Below are positions 31,744-55,282 of a stretch of DNA of 64,000 nt, piece after piece. The position numbers were made by a program, and so were the translations under genes. Origin of the DNA: Xanthostigma xanthostigma (taxonomy: Eukaryota > Arthropoda > Insecta > Raphidioptera > Raphidiidae); the NCBI GenBank assembly GCA_963575645.1, contig OY754475.1:21800509-21864508 (forward strand), read 5' to 3'. The notes below the pieces were generated by a model. That model saw only the letters and a list, made by a program, of their open reading frames with translations. It made no database searches and was not told the origin of the DNA. Position 1 is the first letter of the stretch; every line of letters starts with the position of its first letter.

Positions 31744-31937
31744 CTAGCGGTTCGGCCCGGCTTCGCCCGGATTTGTGGATTACCTATTTAAACATTGACA
31801 TTATTATGAGGAATCGAACTTTTTTTTATGAAACACATGTGACGTGGAATTAATTGTAGCTATCCGATTTGCTTTTGAACTAATAGCTTTGAGCAAGTTT
31901 CTAACAGATATCGCTATTTGGTACTAAATTTTAATCA
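31744..31937 (-). mobile_element. Helitron 3' end (family P), minus strand
   Basis: On the minus strand CCGGGCGAAGCCGGG (hairpin) is followed by CCGAACCG and CTAG|T at 31747-31744. The interior shares GAACTAATAGCTTTGAGC with 38205-38440 and, in reverse, 59832-60173. Confidence 0.65.
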
Positions 31938-32128
31938 GAAAACCTAGCTTCCTATGCCTGCTGTGTTTCGAAATGAACAGTTTTATGGCGCACGCGAGAT
32001 GGCGCTGCTATCACTACCTGGGAAAACTTCGGTTCTTTCCACCTGTGTGAATTACCCAGTAGCTGACGCGATATTGTTTCATGCGACATATATCGGTCCC
32101 ACCGCTACGCTCGAGCTGGTTCTTATTA
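31938..32128. mobile_element. MITE family M, truncated copy 2
   Basis: Keeps the CTAGCTTCCTATGCCTGCTG edge and CCGCTACGCTCGAGCTGG edge of the family but lacks the outer GTCTGTAACC ends. Directly follows the Helitron fragment. Confidence 0.65.
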
Positions 32129-32611
32129 TGATTTCGTGGTTTACATTGCCAGAGAAGAGAGACTGTATAGTAGAAGTTTATTTCTAATGTGGCCGGAAAT
32201 TTTAGTTTGTCTTGTTTCTGTTAGATGACAGAACGATTGAGGTTTAGTGTCGGTGTAAAAAAAAACCGATGTGATTTTTTTTTCAATCGTCCAAAAACAA
32301 TGTTATGAACGTGTGCGCCCGGCTTTAGAAATGACAGAAGAATACGCGGCGTGATGTGTGACCCCTCTCTGTACATTCTTTCTAAAATAAACACAAACTT
32401 TATGTGTACAGGTGGGAGCTTCGTATTAATCAGGCGCCAACAACTTCAACGATTGTAGCGATCCCGCGACGTCGATGAAACAAAAGTCACGAAATTACAG
32501 CGGCACAATGAAGATGAAGGCATCGAAAACTGGGTATGCCTCAAATTTATTTTATCGATGTTTATGATTTCCGATATTTTTGAACCCGGCTGGCAAACAC
32601 TTAAACCCGAC

Positions 32612-33368
32612 TATACAGAGTGTCCCATTAAGAATGGGACATAGAACAACCGCAGATTCTCCAATTCAAAATAAAACGATTAAGCGAAATATGCTTAGAT
32701 AAAATGTTACTCGCTCTACCAGTGGCGTACGGCAGGAGTAAGTAATGCTTGTACCCCTTCTAAATGTTACGCCGCTGTCTAAATTTTAATTTTGACTATA
32801 ATTTTAATTTTTTGATATTTTCTAAGTCAATAATGTACACTTGTTAGTTTGTTGTAAAGTCATTGGTTTTCGAGATATTCGCAGTTAAAGATGGATAGAC
32901 ATGTACTTTTTATTTGTATTATTATTAATAATATTCATTTTTACAATTTTGTCTTAAAAAAACTGCGAATATCTCGAAAACCAATGACTTTACAACAAAC
33001 TAACAAGTGTACATTATTGACTTAGAAAATATCAAAAAAATTAAAATTATAGTCAAAATTAAAATTTAGACAGCGGCGTAACATTTAAAAGGGGTACAAG
33101 CATTACTTACTCCTGCCGTACGTCACTGGTAGAGCGTACTGAACTATTTTTTTTATTGTTAGGTGCATTTTATGATATTTAACAAGTGTGCCGATTTGTG
33201 TATTAAAAAAATTATGGACATTAATAATTTTTCAGTTTTCAACTTCAACACCCCGTATTTCGGAAACGAGTAACATTTTATCTAAGCATATTTCGCTTAA
33301 TCGTTTTATTTTGAATTGGTGAATCTGCGGTTGTTCTATGTCCCATTCTTAATGGGACACCCTGTATA
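32612..33368. mobile_element. Long fold-back element J (757 bp)
   Basis: Arms: 32612-32895 pair with 32955-33120 and 33255-33368. Each end also has its own palindrome TGTCCCATTAAGAATGGGACA. Outermost TATACAG / CTGTATA. The right arm carries about 130 bp absent from the left. No coding frame. Confidence 0.85.
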
Positions 33369-34012
33369 ATCTAGCGTATTTATTTTTTATTTTCTTAAAT
33401 ACTAAATTTTAAAGGGTATATTAAATTTTCAAAATGCCTCAAGTTTATTTTTTGTAAATAAAATTTCGCAAAGTTAAAAATTCACGTCTTGGCTACGCCC
33501 CACTAGGCTTCAGCCAGATCTTCGATTTTGTGTTCTGCAGACATTACCAAAAAAGTGTTACACAAATTTTCACGCTTACTCAAATACCTCCCCAAAAATC
33601 TTTCCAAATAGGTACTGATGACTTGAGTTGTTGAGCGTCAAGCCGCGCTCAGAAATTACACGCCCGACCGTACATGTATGTAATCTGGCAGAGGCAAATA
33701 CGGACACATTTGAACGTAACGGGAACGTTACAAATCGCGTACTTGACCTTCGTGACTGTAATATTGTATATACAGTACAAGTATTACTCCATCAAACTTT
33801 CCTATAATATTATGTTTATTAGAAAGTTTTGTGCGACCAATTTAACCACCGTCCTCTATATAGACGATTACACACCGCGAGCGGACCATAGACAAATCGA
33901 CGCCGACGTAGAAAGGCGACGCTTCGATCGCATTTAAACTATGCCATTCAATTTGAAACTGGGTATCCGATTGGTCGCTTGAACGCATTAATTTGTTATA
34001 CATTTCTTTATC

Positions 34013-34160
34013 AGAATAACGACAACAATACGTCATCATTAAGCAATAAACAGTACTTGTTTGTTATTTTGTTGCTTTGTTGTCGGCATCATGCGTACCG
34101 AAGTACTAAGATTCTAAGAATTTCGTTATTTTGTTTGTTGGGATTATCGTTCATAATAGT
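34013..34160. repeat. Dispersed repeat family S, copy 2
   Basis: AACGACAACAATACGTCATC then TTGTTATTTTGTTGCTTTG, followed after about 40 bp by MITE family 1. Confidence 0.7.
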
Positions 34161-34196
34161 TTATTGATTTCGTTGGGGCTATAATAATCGAGATAT

Positions 34197-34504
34197 ATCT
34201 AAAAGGCTCGGAAGTTACATGCGAGTGCGGGCTTGCGCTTGTACAGTCTGTTGAAAAACTACAAACTCGCAGCTCAACAAAACTAAAATAACAATAACAA
34301 CTTGACAATAGTGTACTCGACTGTACTTTAAAGCGGGAAAGCGACAAGTGACAAAGTCAACGAGCGATCACGGCCAATCACCGACGAGCGCACGTTCCGT
34401 GCAAGTAGCTGAGAGCTGGTGGGAGTATCAACGACTCTAAAATGTGTCTTTGCGACGCTGTTTGTGACTAACTTCCGAGCCTTTTAGATCCGTGGCGCGT
34501 ATTA
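34197..34504. mobile_element. MITE family 1, copy 2
   Basis: TCTAAAAGGCTCGGAAGTTA at the left and TAACTTCCGAGCCTTTTAGA at the right are inverted. The left GC outer part (ACGCGCCAC) is missing, the right keeps GTGGCGCG. Interior matches 6650-6893. Confidence 0.8.
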
Positions 34505-34658
34505 TACTCAAAAAGTCACATTTTTTTGACGAATTTCGTTTCATTTAGCCAGTTTCACCGGCAACATTTGACTCGTCAGGGTCGAATAAGAAATTTTACT
34601 TACAAAAAAAATGTCACTTTCATCGAAAATTACGAACATGAAAAATGTGTCAACTTAC

Positions 34659-34693
34659 CGATATACGCTTATTAATCGGTACGCAAAACTCAC
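34659..34693 (-). promoter_or_regulatory. Candidate recursive splice site / 35-nt RS-exon
   Basis: Minus strand: TTTTCTTTTTGTTTCAG|GTGAGT (AG 34695-34694), i.e. a strong acceptor fused to a consensus donor. Then 35 nt later TCG|GTAAGT, a second perfect donor. This is the layout of recursive splicing ratchet points and RS-exons in long introns. The CtBP gene lies downstream on this strand. Confidence 0.5.
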
Positions 34694-35605
34694 CTGAAAC
34701 AAAAAGAAAACATTGTTAATACTCGCTATTACTGTACTTCCCCCATATACGCTATTACTGTACTTCCCCCATGTTAGTCCATTTTAGTCAGATTATTTTT
34801 TATCAAAATAAAATATAGCCTTATATTACTCAGGGGTAGTGTCGCTTTTTATTAGTAAAAGTATTTTTAAGTAGGTTGATGCGTTACAGACCCAATTAAA
34901 AGTAAGTCGAATTCTAAATGGGAACTTTTCCATAATAAATTTTTACAAAAGGTTATAAGTCAATGATACCAATAAATTATTGTCATAAAGGCATAAATAA
35001 ACATTTTTTTAAATATTAATTAATTATTTCAGTATTTTACTTAATGGACTAACTTTTGAATTTTTTGTACAAAATTAGGTTAGATATAATAAATTTATGT
35101 AAATATCTATATTTTACAGATTTTTTGCAGTAAATAATTAAAAAAAGAAATTAGAAGTAATAAAAATTAAAACTAAATTATTAAAAAGTTGAAAATTCAG
35201 TTAAAATTGTCAAGAATAAAAGTCCATAATCGAAAAGTGCTAAGGTTTAATAATTTTTTTTATTGATTACAATTAAATTGGAAAAAATATTAAAATATGC
35301 GTAAGACATCAATGCTTTACATAGTTAGTTTTTAGAACTGCTGGCATTATTTGATTATTTGCAAAAAATTAAAATGTACCGTTTGCATGCTAGGTTGACA
35401 GATTTTCTATAAGACTACATGTAAAAGTTTTTTTTGAGTTTTATCTTTATAAATCTCCTAATGATTTTGGATTTTTTACAGAAAATTTTGTCATAAAAAA
35501 ATCTATTAAAAAAACTTTATATCAGATTTTTTTCATTATCTTCGTAAAACGGCTCAACCTCCTTAAAATCGGTTCAGTAATTCTAGAGAACAAAACATAC
35601 AAACA

Positions 35606-35830
35606 CACAGAGTGAATTTCATTTCAAGTGCAATATATACATGAGTTTTGTTGACATGGCAGCTATAGAAATCGTCAATGCCTTACAGAAAATTGTTCCA
35701 CATAAAATGCATACGAACGTCCCTTGGACGCTCGATCAATGTTGCTCTTCACGTGGAACGATTTCAATTATTTCCATAAAGTTATCATATCAACAAAACT
35801 CTGTTGCGTCTTAAATGAAATTCACTATAT
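35606..35830. mobile_element. MITE family U, copy 1
   Basis: Ends AGTGAATTTCATTT and AAATGAAATTCACT. Interior has TGTTCCACATAAAATGCAT and CACGTGGAACGATTTC. Shares CATGAGTTTTGTTGA and the GTTCCACAT hairpin with 42562-42752. Confidence 0.6.
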
Positions 35831-36111
35831 ATTAGTATACAAAGAAATATTTATAAAATTATTTTCTGTGGAAACAGGTTCATTTTGAAAAATCGTGATG
35901 TCGGTTGCCTTTCTACGTCACGCCGAATGTCGATTCTTCTATGTCAGCGCAGCATTTTGTTTTGACTCACACAACTAACACAGCCAACATAAAGTATCGA
36001 TTCCCGTTGCGTCAAACGTCCGTCCGTAACTATATAAACTTTTCACGCAAGTTACGAGAATAAACACGTTTCAAAACGCCGCACACTTAAGTTATATTTT
36101 TTTATCAATTA

Positions 36112-36330
36112 CTAGCCGTTACCCGCGGCTTCGCACGCGATTGAGACGAAACACGGATGCATTCCCATTATTTGGCATAGTTACTCCTTTCTCGACGTAG
36201 ACCTCCTAAATAAATTTGTAAAATTGATGACGTGATCAACGTCCTGACAAACTGTGAAAACGACACTCATGTCGATTTTTAGACTAGTTACCTCGTTTCA
36301 CCCTCTGAAGTAGTTGTTTTTAAATAAAAA
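36112..36330 (-). mobile_element. Helitron 3' end, minus strand
   Basis: Minus strand GCGAAGCCGCGGGTAACGG followed by CTAG|T (36115-36112). Same terminal logic as 31426-31429. The extent to the right is a guess. Confidence 0.45.
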
Positions 36331-37489
36331 AAAAGCACGAGACACGTGTTGATTTATTTCAACAGCTGCTGAGATCATCGGCGTATGTGTTTGTATCGGA
36401 GAAACTGTCAGTCAACAAACACAAATCGCCTGAAATTAATGAGCCGAAACGGTCCGTCTAAAATTGCGACATGTACAGCTCGGACGTATACGCACTGAGC
36501 TAGTCAGAACTGGCAGCGACGCCCGATAAGAACATGGCGATCGAACGTGCATGTTTCACGTTTTGTGTACGATTTGCTGATGAACCTATACTGTCGACGC
36601 CATTTCTATCTGAATAATTCGAGTTACAGAGGTGTTGTTTCAGAGACAAAGATAGCTGAGTGCACTATCTGTTTTGCATTGTCCCTATTGACTTTCGAAT
36701 ATCTTGTGTACACGCGGCGATACAATACAGTGGGGTCGTGTTAAACGGACCTCGCTTATATAATCTCAACTTACGGTTTTAGAAAACGCCTGGTCAACAT
36801 TTAGACTGATCTGGCTTATTTATTTTTTATTTGATTAAATATTATAAATATGAAAATAATAAAAAAGTGCGTGTCAGCTTCGACGCACGACTGGAGTTTA
36901 CCTCCTTAGATACGCTTTGTAATGTATTCCATCTCATTCTTTCGCACGTTAAATCCTACAGATATGTATGTTTGTCTCTTTTGTATTTCATCTCATTCTT
37001 TCGCACGTTAAATCCTACAGATATTAGATATATATGTTTGTCTCTTTTGAAGCGGACGACCGTATCGCCACACTTGAAGCGGTGGAGCGTAACGCCTCAC
37101 CAATTGATTTACTATACTCATAAAATTTTCGTATCGAGCCTTATAACTCAAAAGCAAAAAAAAAACAAATTGCCTCAAGAACTTCTTTCGCAAATAAAAT
37201 TTCGCAAAGTGAAAAATTCAAGGCTATCCTTGATAGCTCTCCTACTATTATGAAACCCGATAGCTTAAGATCGGACACGCGGTAATTGCAAAACAAATGC
37301 CGGATTACCGCGACTCCAGTGTATGTGCCACCTCAATCCTCATATATTTTGAGGAGGAGAGAAAATGAGTAACAACACAAACCCTGGACCGTATTATACA
37401 CGGAATAATATACAAGTGTGTATGTATAACTTCGTAATTAGACTCGTATGAATAATTTAACGGGGAAGTCCCACGGGCAAGAAGACTTC

Positions 37490-37870
37490 GCGCGCTAGGC
37501 GTGTCCAACTTACCGAATGGTCGGTCCGACTCAGACGTGGCGTCGCGTTATAAATATTCTAATCGCAAAGGCAACGGGGATGTCCCTTGATAGCGAGACT
37601 GAAGCGAAGAATAAAGAATATTCGTTATATTGTGCTTTGAACGTTAGGCGTGTCCAACACACTTACCGAAGGGTCGGTCCGACACAGGTCACAGACAAAT
37701 TGTAAATTCTAATCGGAGATATCCCGTGATCGCGACGCTTTCAACGTTAGGCGTGTCCAACTCGTTTACTGTTCGTAAGAAACTGAGAGATTACGGGCGC
37801 GATAGCTTGCCATGTCACAGGCGTTGTCAACAAGTTTACCGTCGGAGTCGATCACACATGCTTGAAATAA
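37490..37870. repeat. Diverged tandem repeat
   Basis: TAGGCGTGTCCAACT-type sequence at about 37494, 37644 and 37748, each followed by TTACCGAAKGGTCGGTCCGA or a relic and by a piece around TTCTAATCG. Unit size varies (about 150 then 105 bp). Confidence 0.55.
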
Positions 37871-38204
37871 AAAAAAAACTTACCCTCGCTGGATGCATAT
37901 GTTTAACGCGCCTTTAAGAACTATACGGTACAATAGATATGTCCCTAGTGACTGACCGTTAAACACGCCTGTGTTTTGTGGAAATCGTAATGTACACGAA
38001 GTTCACAAAGTTATTCCGACAGAATCGAATAAATTTATAGTTTAAATCTTGCAATAAATGTAGGCAGTTATTAAAAGTTTCTATTAGTGCTTAACAAAAT
38101 ATGCACCAATGAAAGTTTAGGTCGCTGCTAGATTCCATGCTAGATTTTGGCTCCTGGCTTTGTGGATGGGTTTTATGTGCACACAGTGACAGCTCGAATG
38201 TTAA

Positions 38205-38440
38205 TAAAAGTGAACGTTTATGCTAAATGTATTTCGTTTGCGGCCCGGCGTCTGAACTAATAGCTTTGAGCGAATTCTATCAGATGTCGCTACTTGATAC
38301 TTCAACAGTTTTTTTTCGTTTGCTTCTGAACTAATAGCTTTAAACAAATTCTATCAGATGCCGCTGCATGTTACTAAAACAGATATTTTTTGAAAAAACA
38401 CCGTAATTTTGTATAAAATATTTAATAAAAACTATCCTAT
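38205..38440 (-). mobile_element. Helitron family P fragment
   Basis: Reverse complement of the central part of 59832-60173 (TCTGAACTAATAGCTTTGAGC, ACCGTAATTTTGTA). Also contains a small internal duplication of the GAACTAATAGCTTT piece. No terminus visible. Confidence 0.55.
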
Positions 38441-38773
38441 AGCGTAAGTTGGATCAAGTAAGACACATTTACAACATTTCAATAAAATAGGTTCAGTGAT
38501 TTCGAAGATTAGCGTGGACAAAGTTTGTGACACGAGAATTTTATATATATTGATATTTGCCAAATACCAATGAACCAAGTTGGTTTTTGAGCGGCTCCTT
38601 AACTTTTGTTGAGTGCTGTACCTATTTTGAATAATAAAATTTGACAATACGATATGTCCGGCTAATTGACAATCGTATTTATTCACAAAACCCGAGACCA
38701 CACAAGTTATATAAGCATTTGATATCATGTGCCGTTGCCAAGAATCATAATAAATAATTCACAATCTGTCCAG

Positions 38774-39276
38774 TAGTGATGTGTTCATAATGAACGACTC
38801 CCTTCTCCGAGCGCCATTGCTCTGTGCTGTTCAGTACTGTTGCATTCGCACATTTACAGAGCGCACACAGCACACGCCACAGATGCACTAGTGAATTTTG
38901 CACGTACGAAGTTATCTTTGCTGCGTCATTTAATGTTGAATGACACACTGTAAGTGAATTAGTACTAAGCTTACAGTGACTTAAACCATTCACATTGACG
39001 TCGTTGACAAAGATATAATATTGTAACAGTAAACATTATTGTTGTTAAGCTTTTATTATACTTTATAGAAATGCGAATAATATAAGATCAGAATCATACT
39101 GAAATGAGTTCAGAGCTGAGTGTGTGTATTGTGCTGTGCAATGATGACAATTCACACCTCTGCAGTCTGCACTCTTGTGTCGCTCCTTTGAACGACTCGC
39201 TCTGAGCGACTATTTTTAGTGAGCGGAGCGTGCGGAATCAGTTCTCAATAAAGAGTCATGTGGACACATCACTAGA
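38774..39276. mobile_element. hAT-type MITE, copy B1, with perfect 8-bp target duplication
   Basis: Left TAGTGATGTGTTCA, right TGGACACATCACTAGA. Flanks CTGTCCAG (38766-38773) and CTGTCCAG (39277-39284) are identical. Interior unlike family A although the outer 10 bp are shared. Truncated relative at 26190-26460. Confidence 0.9.
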
Positions 39277-40198
39277 CTGTCCAGGCATGCCACTTTCGCC
39301 TGAGAAAGACCGTTGCACACGAGGCTGGTTTAACCGCTGTAATCTCTGCTGGAACTCGTACTAGCTGCGAAGACAGAACTGACGTCACTGCCGGCTCGCG
39401 TTGGTGGCCACAAGACGGACTTCAAAATTAGAACCGGGGCCATTTTGCGTGCTAGTTTTTGGGCGAGAACCAATCAGGAAACAGTATCTTGTCACGTGGG
39501 CAAACACGGCGTCACGGTGTGTGTTTTGTTAACGTTCACAAAGACGGCTTCAAAACACGCATCGCGTGAAGCTAAAATCCAGCACCACAGCACGCTTGAA
39601 AACGATAACCACATTCAATTGTTTCTCCTGATTGGGATGTTGGACTAATAGCATGCCGAATATTGAAATTAAAAATTCAATCATTTCACGGAATACAAGG
39701 GGTCCAATTTTTTTAATTTTATTCCAAAAACATTTGTATGCATTGAAAAGGGGCGAGGTACTAGTAATTCACTATTTTGTCGGCATGTTTTCCAAATCTA
39801 TTTTTATTAAGCCATTAATTATTTTCTTTTCTTACCTGTGATATGAAAACTTTAAACACCTAGGAGCAAAATTTCCCTATGGTAAGAGATTCATTATTGG
39901 TCTATAGATAATTCGAAGTCGGTTTTTGTTACCTGGACCCGAATTTGTGCTTATATATAATATAACATGTCCTTAAAATCTTCATATCACTTTGAGAACG
40001 TCTCGAAGTGACTTAAGTTTCTTTAATTTCAGACGGAGAACGGCTTCAAGTTAAATTATATATTTTACTCTGTTTTCTAAATGATTTAAGTTATATATTT
40101 TTTTTGTCATTTAACGTTGACAAACTTTCGAAGTGGTTTTAAGTTAAAGTGGTTTCGGCGTATTTCAAGACCGTGAACGAAACAAAAACAAACTCAAA

Positions 40199-51484
<11,286 letters not shown>

Positions 51485-52160
51485 CGACAAGTCCAGTGTC
51501 AACGAGATAATCACTCGAAATATTGTAGGTTATAAGCGCTTGACAAATAAATTCATTGTCTCAGTTGTCGAGCGTGTATAATACACATTCTACATCTCTC
51601 ACTTTAAAAAAATTTAAGCCGTTCATAAGGCGTCTGCAATTATGTGTTTTTTGTTTAGGCACGGTTTATGTCCGTTTTGTTAAATTTCATTTATGAATTA
51701 TTTTCATAAATAGGTATAGGTACTTACTATCTGATTTTAAATTATTTAGCCATATTATGCTAATTGTATTCTAATTACTGTTATTACTGTGAAAATGTAT
51801 ATTAACACTGTAATCACTAATGTTTAACATGCTATTTTAAGCAGTCACTTTGCTTGGCAGAATAAAAATTTGTATAAAAATATAACATATTTAAATTAAT
51901 TTAGCCAATACTTTTGGAACACCTCTAATTTTTATTTTCTGATAAGTGACTCCCGAATATTGCAAGAAAAAAAAATTATTATTATTCATAAAATATACAT
52001 TTAGTTATTGAACTGTATACGTTATAATATGTAACAAAAATATAAAAAAATAAAGAAAAAATATTACAATTTTCGATTTTTCGCTTTAATGATAAATGAA
52101 GGTTATTTCAAGCCGGTTAGTCGTGACCGACACAGTACTGTGTGGGTGTGTGTGTGCTAA
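51485..52160 (+). terminator. RpII215: RPB1 3' UTR and candidate polyadenylation signals
   Basis: AATAAA at 51546-51551 lies in the loop of a hairpin directly after the stop. Further AATAAA hexamers at 51861-51866 and 52049-52054. A GT-rich stretch (TGTGGGTGTGTGTGTG, about 52140-52156) downstream of the last suits a cleavage-stimulation element. Which site is used cannot be told. Confidence 0.5.
51521..51582 (+). repeat. Hairpin carrying AATAAA after the RPB1 stop
   Basis: TTATAAGCGCTTGACAA pairs, with a few mismatches, with TTGTCGAGCGTGTATAA. The loop contains AATAAATTCAT. Both arms are variants of a dispersed TATAGACGCTCGACAAC motif. Confidence 0.6.
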
Positions 52161-52557
52161 GTTGTCGAGCTGCTGTATTAATTACAAACTTAGTTCTATA
52201 ATTGACAACGTTTTAGTTGTTTGACTAAAAGGCGGATGTGTTGTTATTACAGTTTCGTCTAACTTCGGCCAACTTCGGCACAACATTAGTGAAGTTTGGT
52301 TTGTGACACCGCTTTCATGAAGCTTATATAATAATAAACTTGCCATAATTTATACTGTTGAGCAAAATGCAATTCACTCAAAGCATAACAGACGAGATGC
52401 TGATTTTTAACACGGTGCTTGGGATTCGCGGCTTGGCTCGGTTTTCAGGCGACTTGGCTGGATTGTCAACCTATTTGACTCAAGTCAAACTCAAAAAGAG
52501 CTGGACAAAAAAGACCAGCATGGTTTAAAACAGGGGAGAATAAAAATGAATAAAAAA

Positions 52558-53122
52558 AATTGGTTGTCTGTAAAGTCGGACGATAGTTTTACGTGATAAC
52601 GTATTCCGTAATACATAACCTAAATTTATATAATAATTATAATAATTCGAATCTATGATATTGCATCTTTCGCTTCAAATTTAGGTAAATTTTATTTATT
52701 AAATTACTCACCACCTATAAAAATATTTTTTTTTATTAACTTTCTTTCTTTCGTATTTATTTAAGTCTCAAAGATTAACTGTCATACTATTTATAAAACA
52801 ATTGTTTCACTGTTTATATAAAATTCCAAAACCTACTTACAATATTTAAGTATTTTCATACGTCAAAAAATTGATTTTTATAATGATAAAATTTGTAAGA
52901 AAACGATTTTTTCGAGAGATGAGACCTAGCTAAAACGATTTTTTGCCCCCCCAAAATCCCTTTTCAGTAAATTTCATCCAAATCGTTAGGGCCGTTTTCG
53001 AGAAAAGCACGCACAGGGTCAGGCGGAACGTTACGAACGTTACACTTTTTCGTGCATGCAGCCGGTGTTTTATCAATTTATAAGATTGGTGATTCATCAA
53101 TTTATAAGACGTTATCACGTCA
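52558..53122. mobile_element. MITE family D, long copy
   Basis: TTGGTTGTCTGTAAAGTCGG start, subterminal TTTTACGTGATAACGT and ACGTTATCACGTCAA. Nearly colinear with 58006-58605 (TTTAAGTCTCAAAGATTA, GGGCCGTTTTCGAGAAAAGC). Confidence 0.8.
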
Positions 53123-53230
53123 AAAAGGGTCGGGTTAAAATGGTTAAAAAAGGCCGGGTAAAAACGATAAAAAGAGTCGGGAAAAATTGATTAGGCTTCT
53201 TAGACTTCTAAAACTTGAAATTGATTATAA

Positions 53231-53435
53231 TCTATACTGATAAGTATTATAAAGAGGTAAAATTTGTAAGTTTGGATATAGGAGGTTAATCTTCGAAACT
53301 ACTCATCCGATTTCAAAAATTTCCTCACTAATATTTAGAATATCCCTTCTGGATGGACATATTATAGCGTTAAAATATAAGAGATCTTTCCGTGGAGACC
53401 AATTTTGCAACGCAAGTCGACAAAAAACCGGCCAA
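53231..53435 (+). mobile_element. Helitron 5'-end fragment (family Q)
   Basis: Starts A|TCTATACTGATAAGTATTAT, then TTTGTAAGTTTGGATATAGG. The best-preserved 5' end of this family in the window; no CTRR end seen. Confidence 0.55.
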
Positions 53436-53488
53436 ACACTGCCTCAACGGTAAGAGATATACCTAATAATTCTTTCTACAGAAAAAAG

Positions 53489-54014
53489 CGAGTGTGCTTT
53501 AGACCACACGACTGAAGTAAAACTTCTTCCTGCCATAACTATTTTAAATATATTTATTAAGAATAATGCGTAAGTACCTCAAATTTGCTCATGTTAAATT
53601 CATAAACGAACAATACTTATACAGTCGGTTCGTCTCAAAGTTTATCGAACACAATATAACCTCACTCTGTAGCACATATCTACAAAGACGAAATGTTTAA
53701 AATATAATTTTTGATTAATTGATAGGCAAAACATGTATATATATTTATTAGCATAATTTATAATACAATTAAAAGGATTTATTAACTAACCTAAATTATT
53801 TCCCGTTACAAAATGCAGCAAAATTCGATGAAATGTATTTTTGATACAAAAAAACAATTGTTGTTTTCATTTTAAACGTCAAATAGTTGTATTAATGCTC
53901 CGTCTTATATACTTATATCTCCCTCTCAACTCGCGATGATGCACTTCCGTAAACGATTTCATCAGGCACCAGCTTACTTCTCAAGTCAAGTGTGCCTAAA
54001 AGAAGTTTTACTTC
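53489..54014. mobile_element. MITE family F, copy 2 (reversed)
   Basis: Reverse complement of 15948-16552: CGAGTGTGCTTTAG...GAAGTAAAACTTCTTCCTGC at the left, AAAAGAAGTTTTACTTC at the right. The interior retains CAAGTCAAGTGTGCC but lacks part of copy 1. Confidence 0.75.
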
Positions 54015-54478
54015 AAAAAGTGTAGAACTTAAAAAGGCCTATAAAACAGTCCATCTGTTGAATGTAACAGCAACCAGACTGAGCCACTGTAATTTCTGTG
54101 TAGATTAAAATCAGGCAGCCTAAACGTCCTTATTTGCCTATGAACTGTCGGTAACTGACCCCGAAAGATCCAAAAGAATAAATGCAGCAACGAAAAGTTC
54201 TGTTTAAAACGAATATATAGAGACATTATACATAAATCGATAACTCGAGAAGTTTTTAAACAATCCACGTTATATAGTACGATACACAAACTAAGTTTGC
54301 TTGTAACAACTTTTTAATACCCGCTAATAAAAAAAAAACTAACGTCATAGGATGCGGGGAGTTGGCGCGGACACTTTCCCAACGAACTTTGAATCAAAAC
54401 TTTTCTTGTATATTAAACTTTTCTGCTTCGCATAGAACCGATAAAAGTGTCACAGAACTCCTGACTTTAAAACCGGTA

Positions 54479-55282
54479 CAGTGTAACCTCTCATAACGGA
54501 CACCTCTAATGAGCGGACAGCTCTATTAGGCGGACACTATGTGATAGTCCGGAATGAAGTACAAGAGAATTCCATAAGACATAATCTCTCTTGAGCGGAC
54601 TCTCTCTTGGGCGGACGCGGACGCAATATTTAAGTACAAAACTTGTAAAATTCTCTCTTAAACGGACACAAAATTAAAAATGTTGCAACACGTTGCACTA
54701 TAAAAAAATTATTTAGGCGAATTCATTACCATCGATAATAACTTATTAGTGGAAGATGATGATGACACCTCTTTTAACAAAATTGTAAAAAAAGGCGACA
54801 ACCTGACGTTAGTTGAATCTGACGAATCCGATGAAGAAATAACCATAACTGATCAATCTAATGCTATAAGTTATCAGCAGGCCATTGGTATGTTGAAAAC
54901 AATTACAGAATTTGCCAAAACTAAAGGAGGTTCAACAGCAATGCAGATGTTATCTGACTTGGAATTACATTTTCAAGACAACGTGCTTAAAACTAATACG
55001 CGTCAAACTACCATAATTGATTTTTTCAAGCCAACTAAGTTATACTTTTTATGTTTGATTTTTTGATTTCATACGTAGGTATGCATATTAATGTATATGA
55101 GAAAACAATAAAATTCTACCCTATTATGTAAATAAAAAATATGTATGTACATATTATGTAGTATGTATGTATCTACATACATAATAATATGTGTTTTTTA
55201 TTTTTTCCCATACGCGGACACCTCTCTTAGGCGGACATATTTTAATAGTCCCGAAGGTGTCCGCTTAAGAGAGATTTCACTG
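54479..55282 (+). mobile_element. Internally deleted pogo/Tigger transposon
   Basis: Flanked by TA (54477-54478 and 55283-55284). Ends CAGTGTAACCTCTCATAACG and TTAAGAGAGATTTCACTG, with further GCGGACAC repeats just inside. Keeps the transposase C-terminus. IS630-Tc1-mariner superfamily, pogo branch. Confidence 0.85.
54701..55066 (+). pseudogene. pogo/Tigger transposase C-terminal fragment
   Basis: Open frame without a proper start: LGEFITIDNNLLVEDDDD, an acidic stretch ESDESDEE, a helical part ISYQQAIGMLKTITEFAK and the family's typical end TTIIDFFKPT. The HTH and DDE catalytic domains are absent, so it cannot act as a transposase. Confidence 0.7.
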
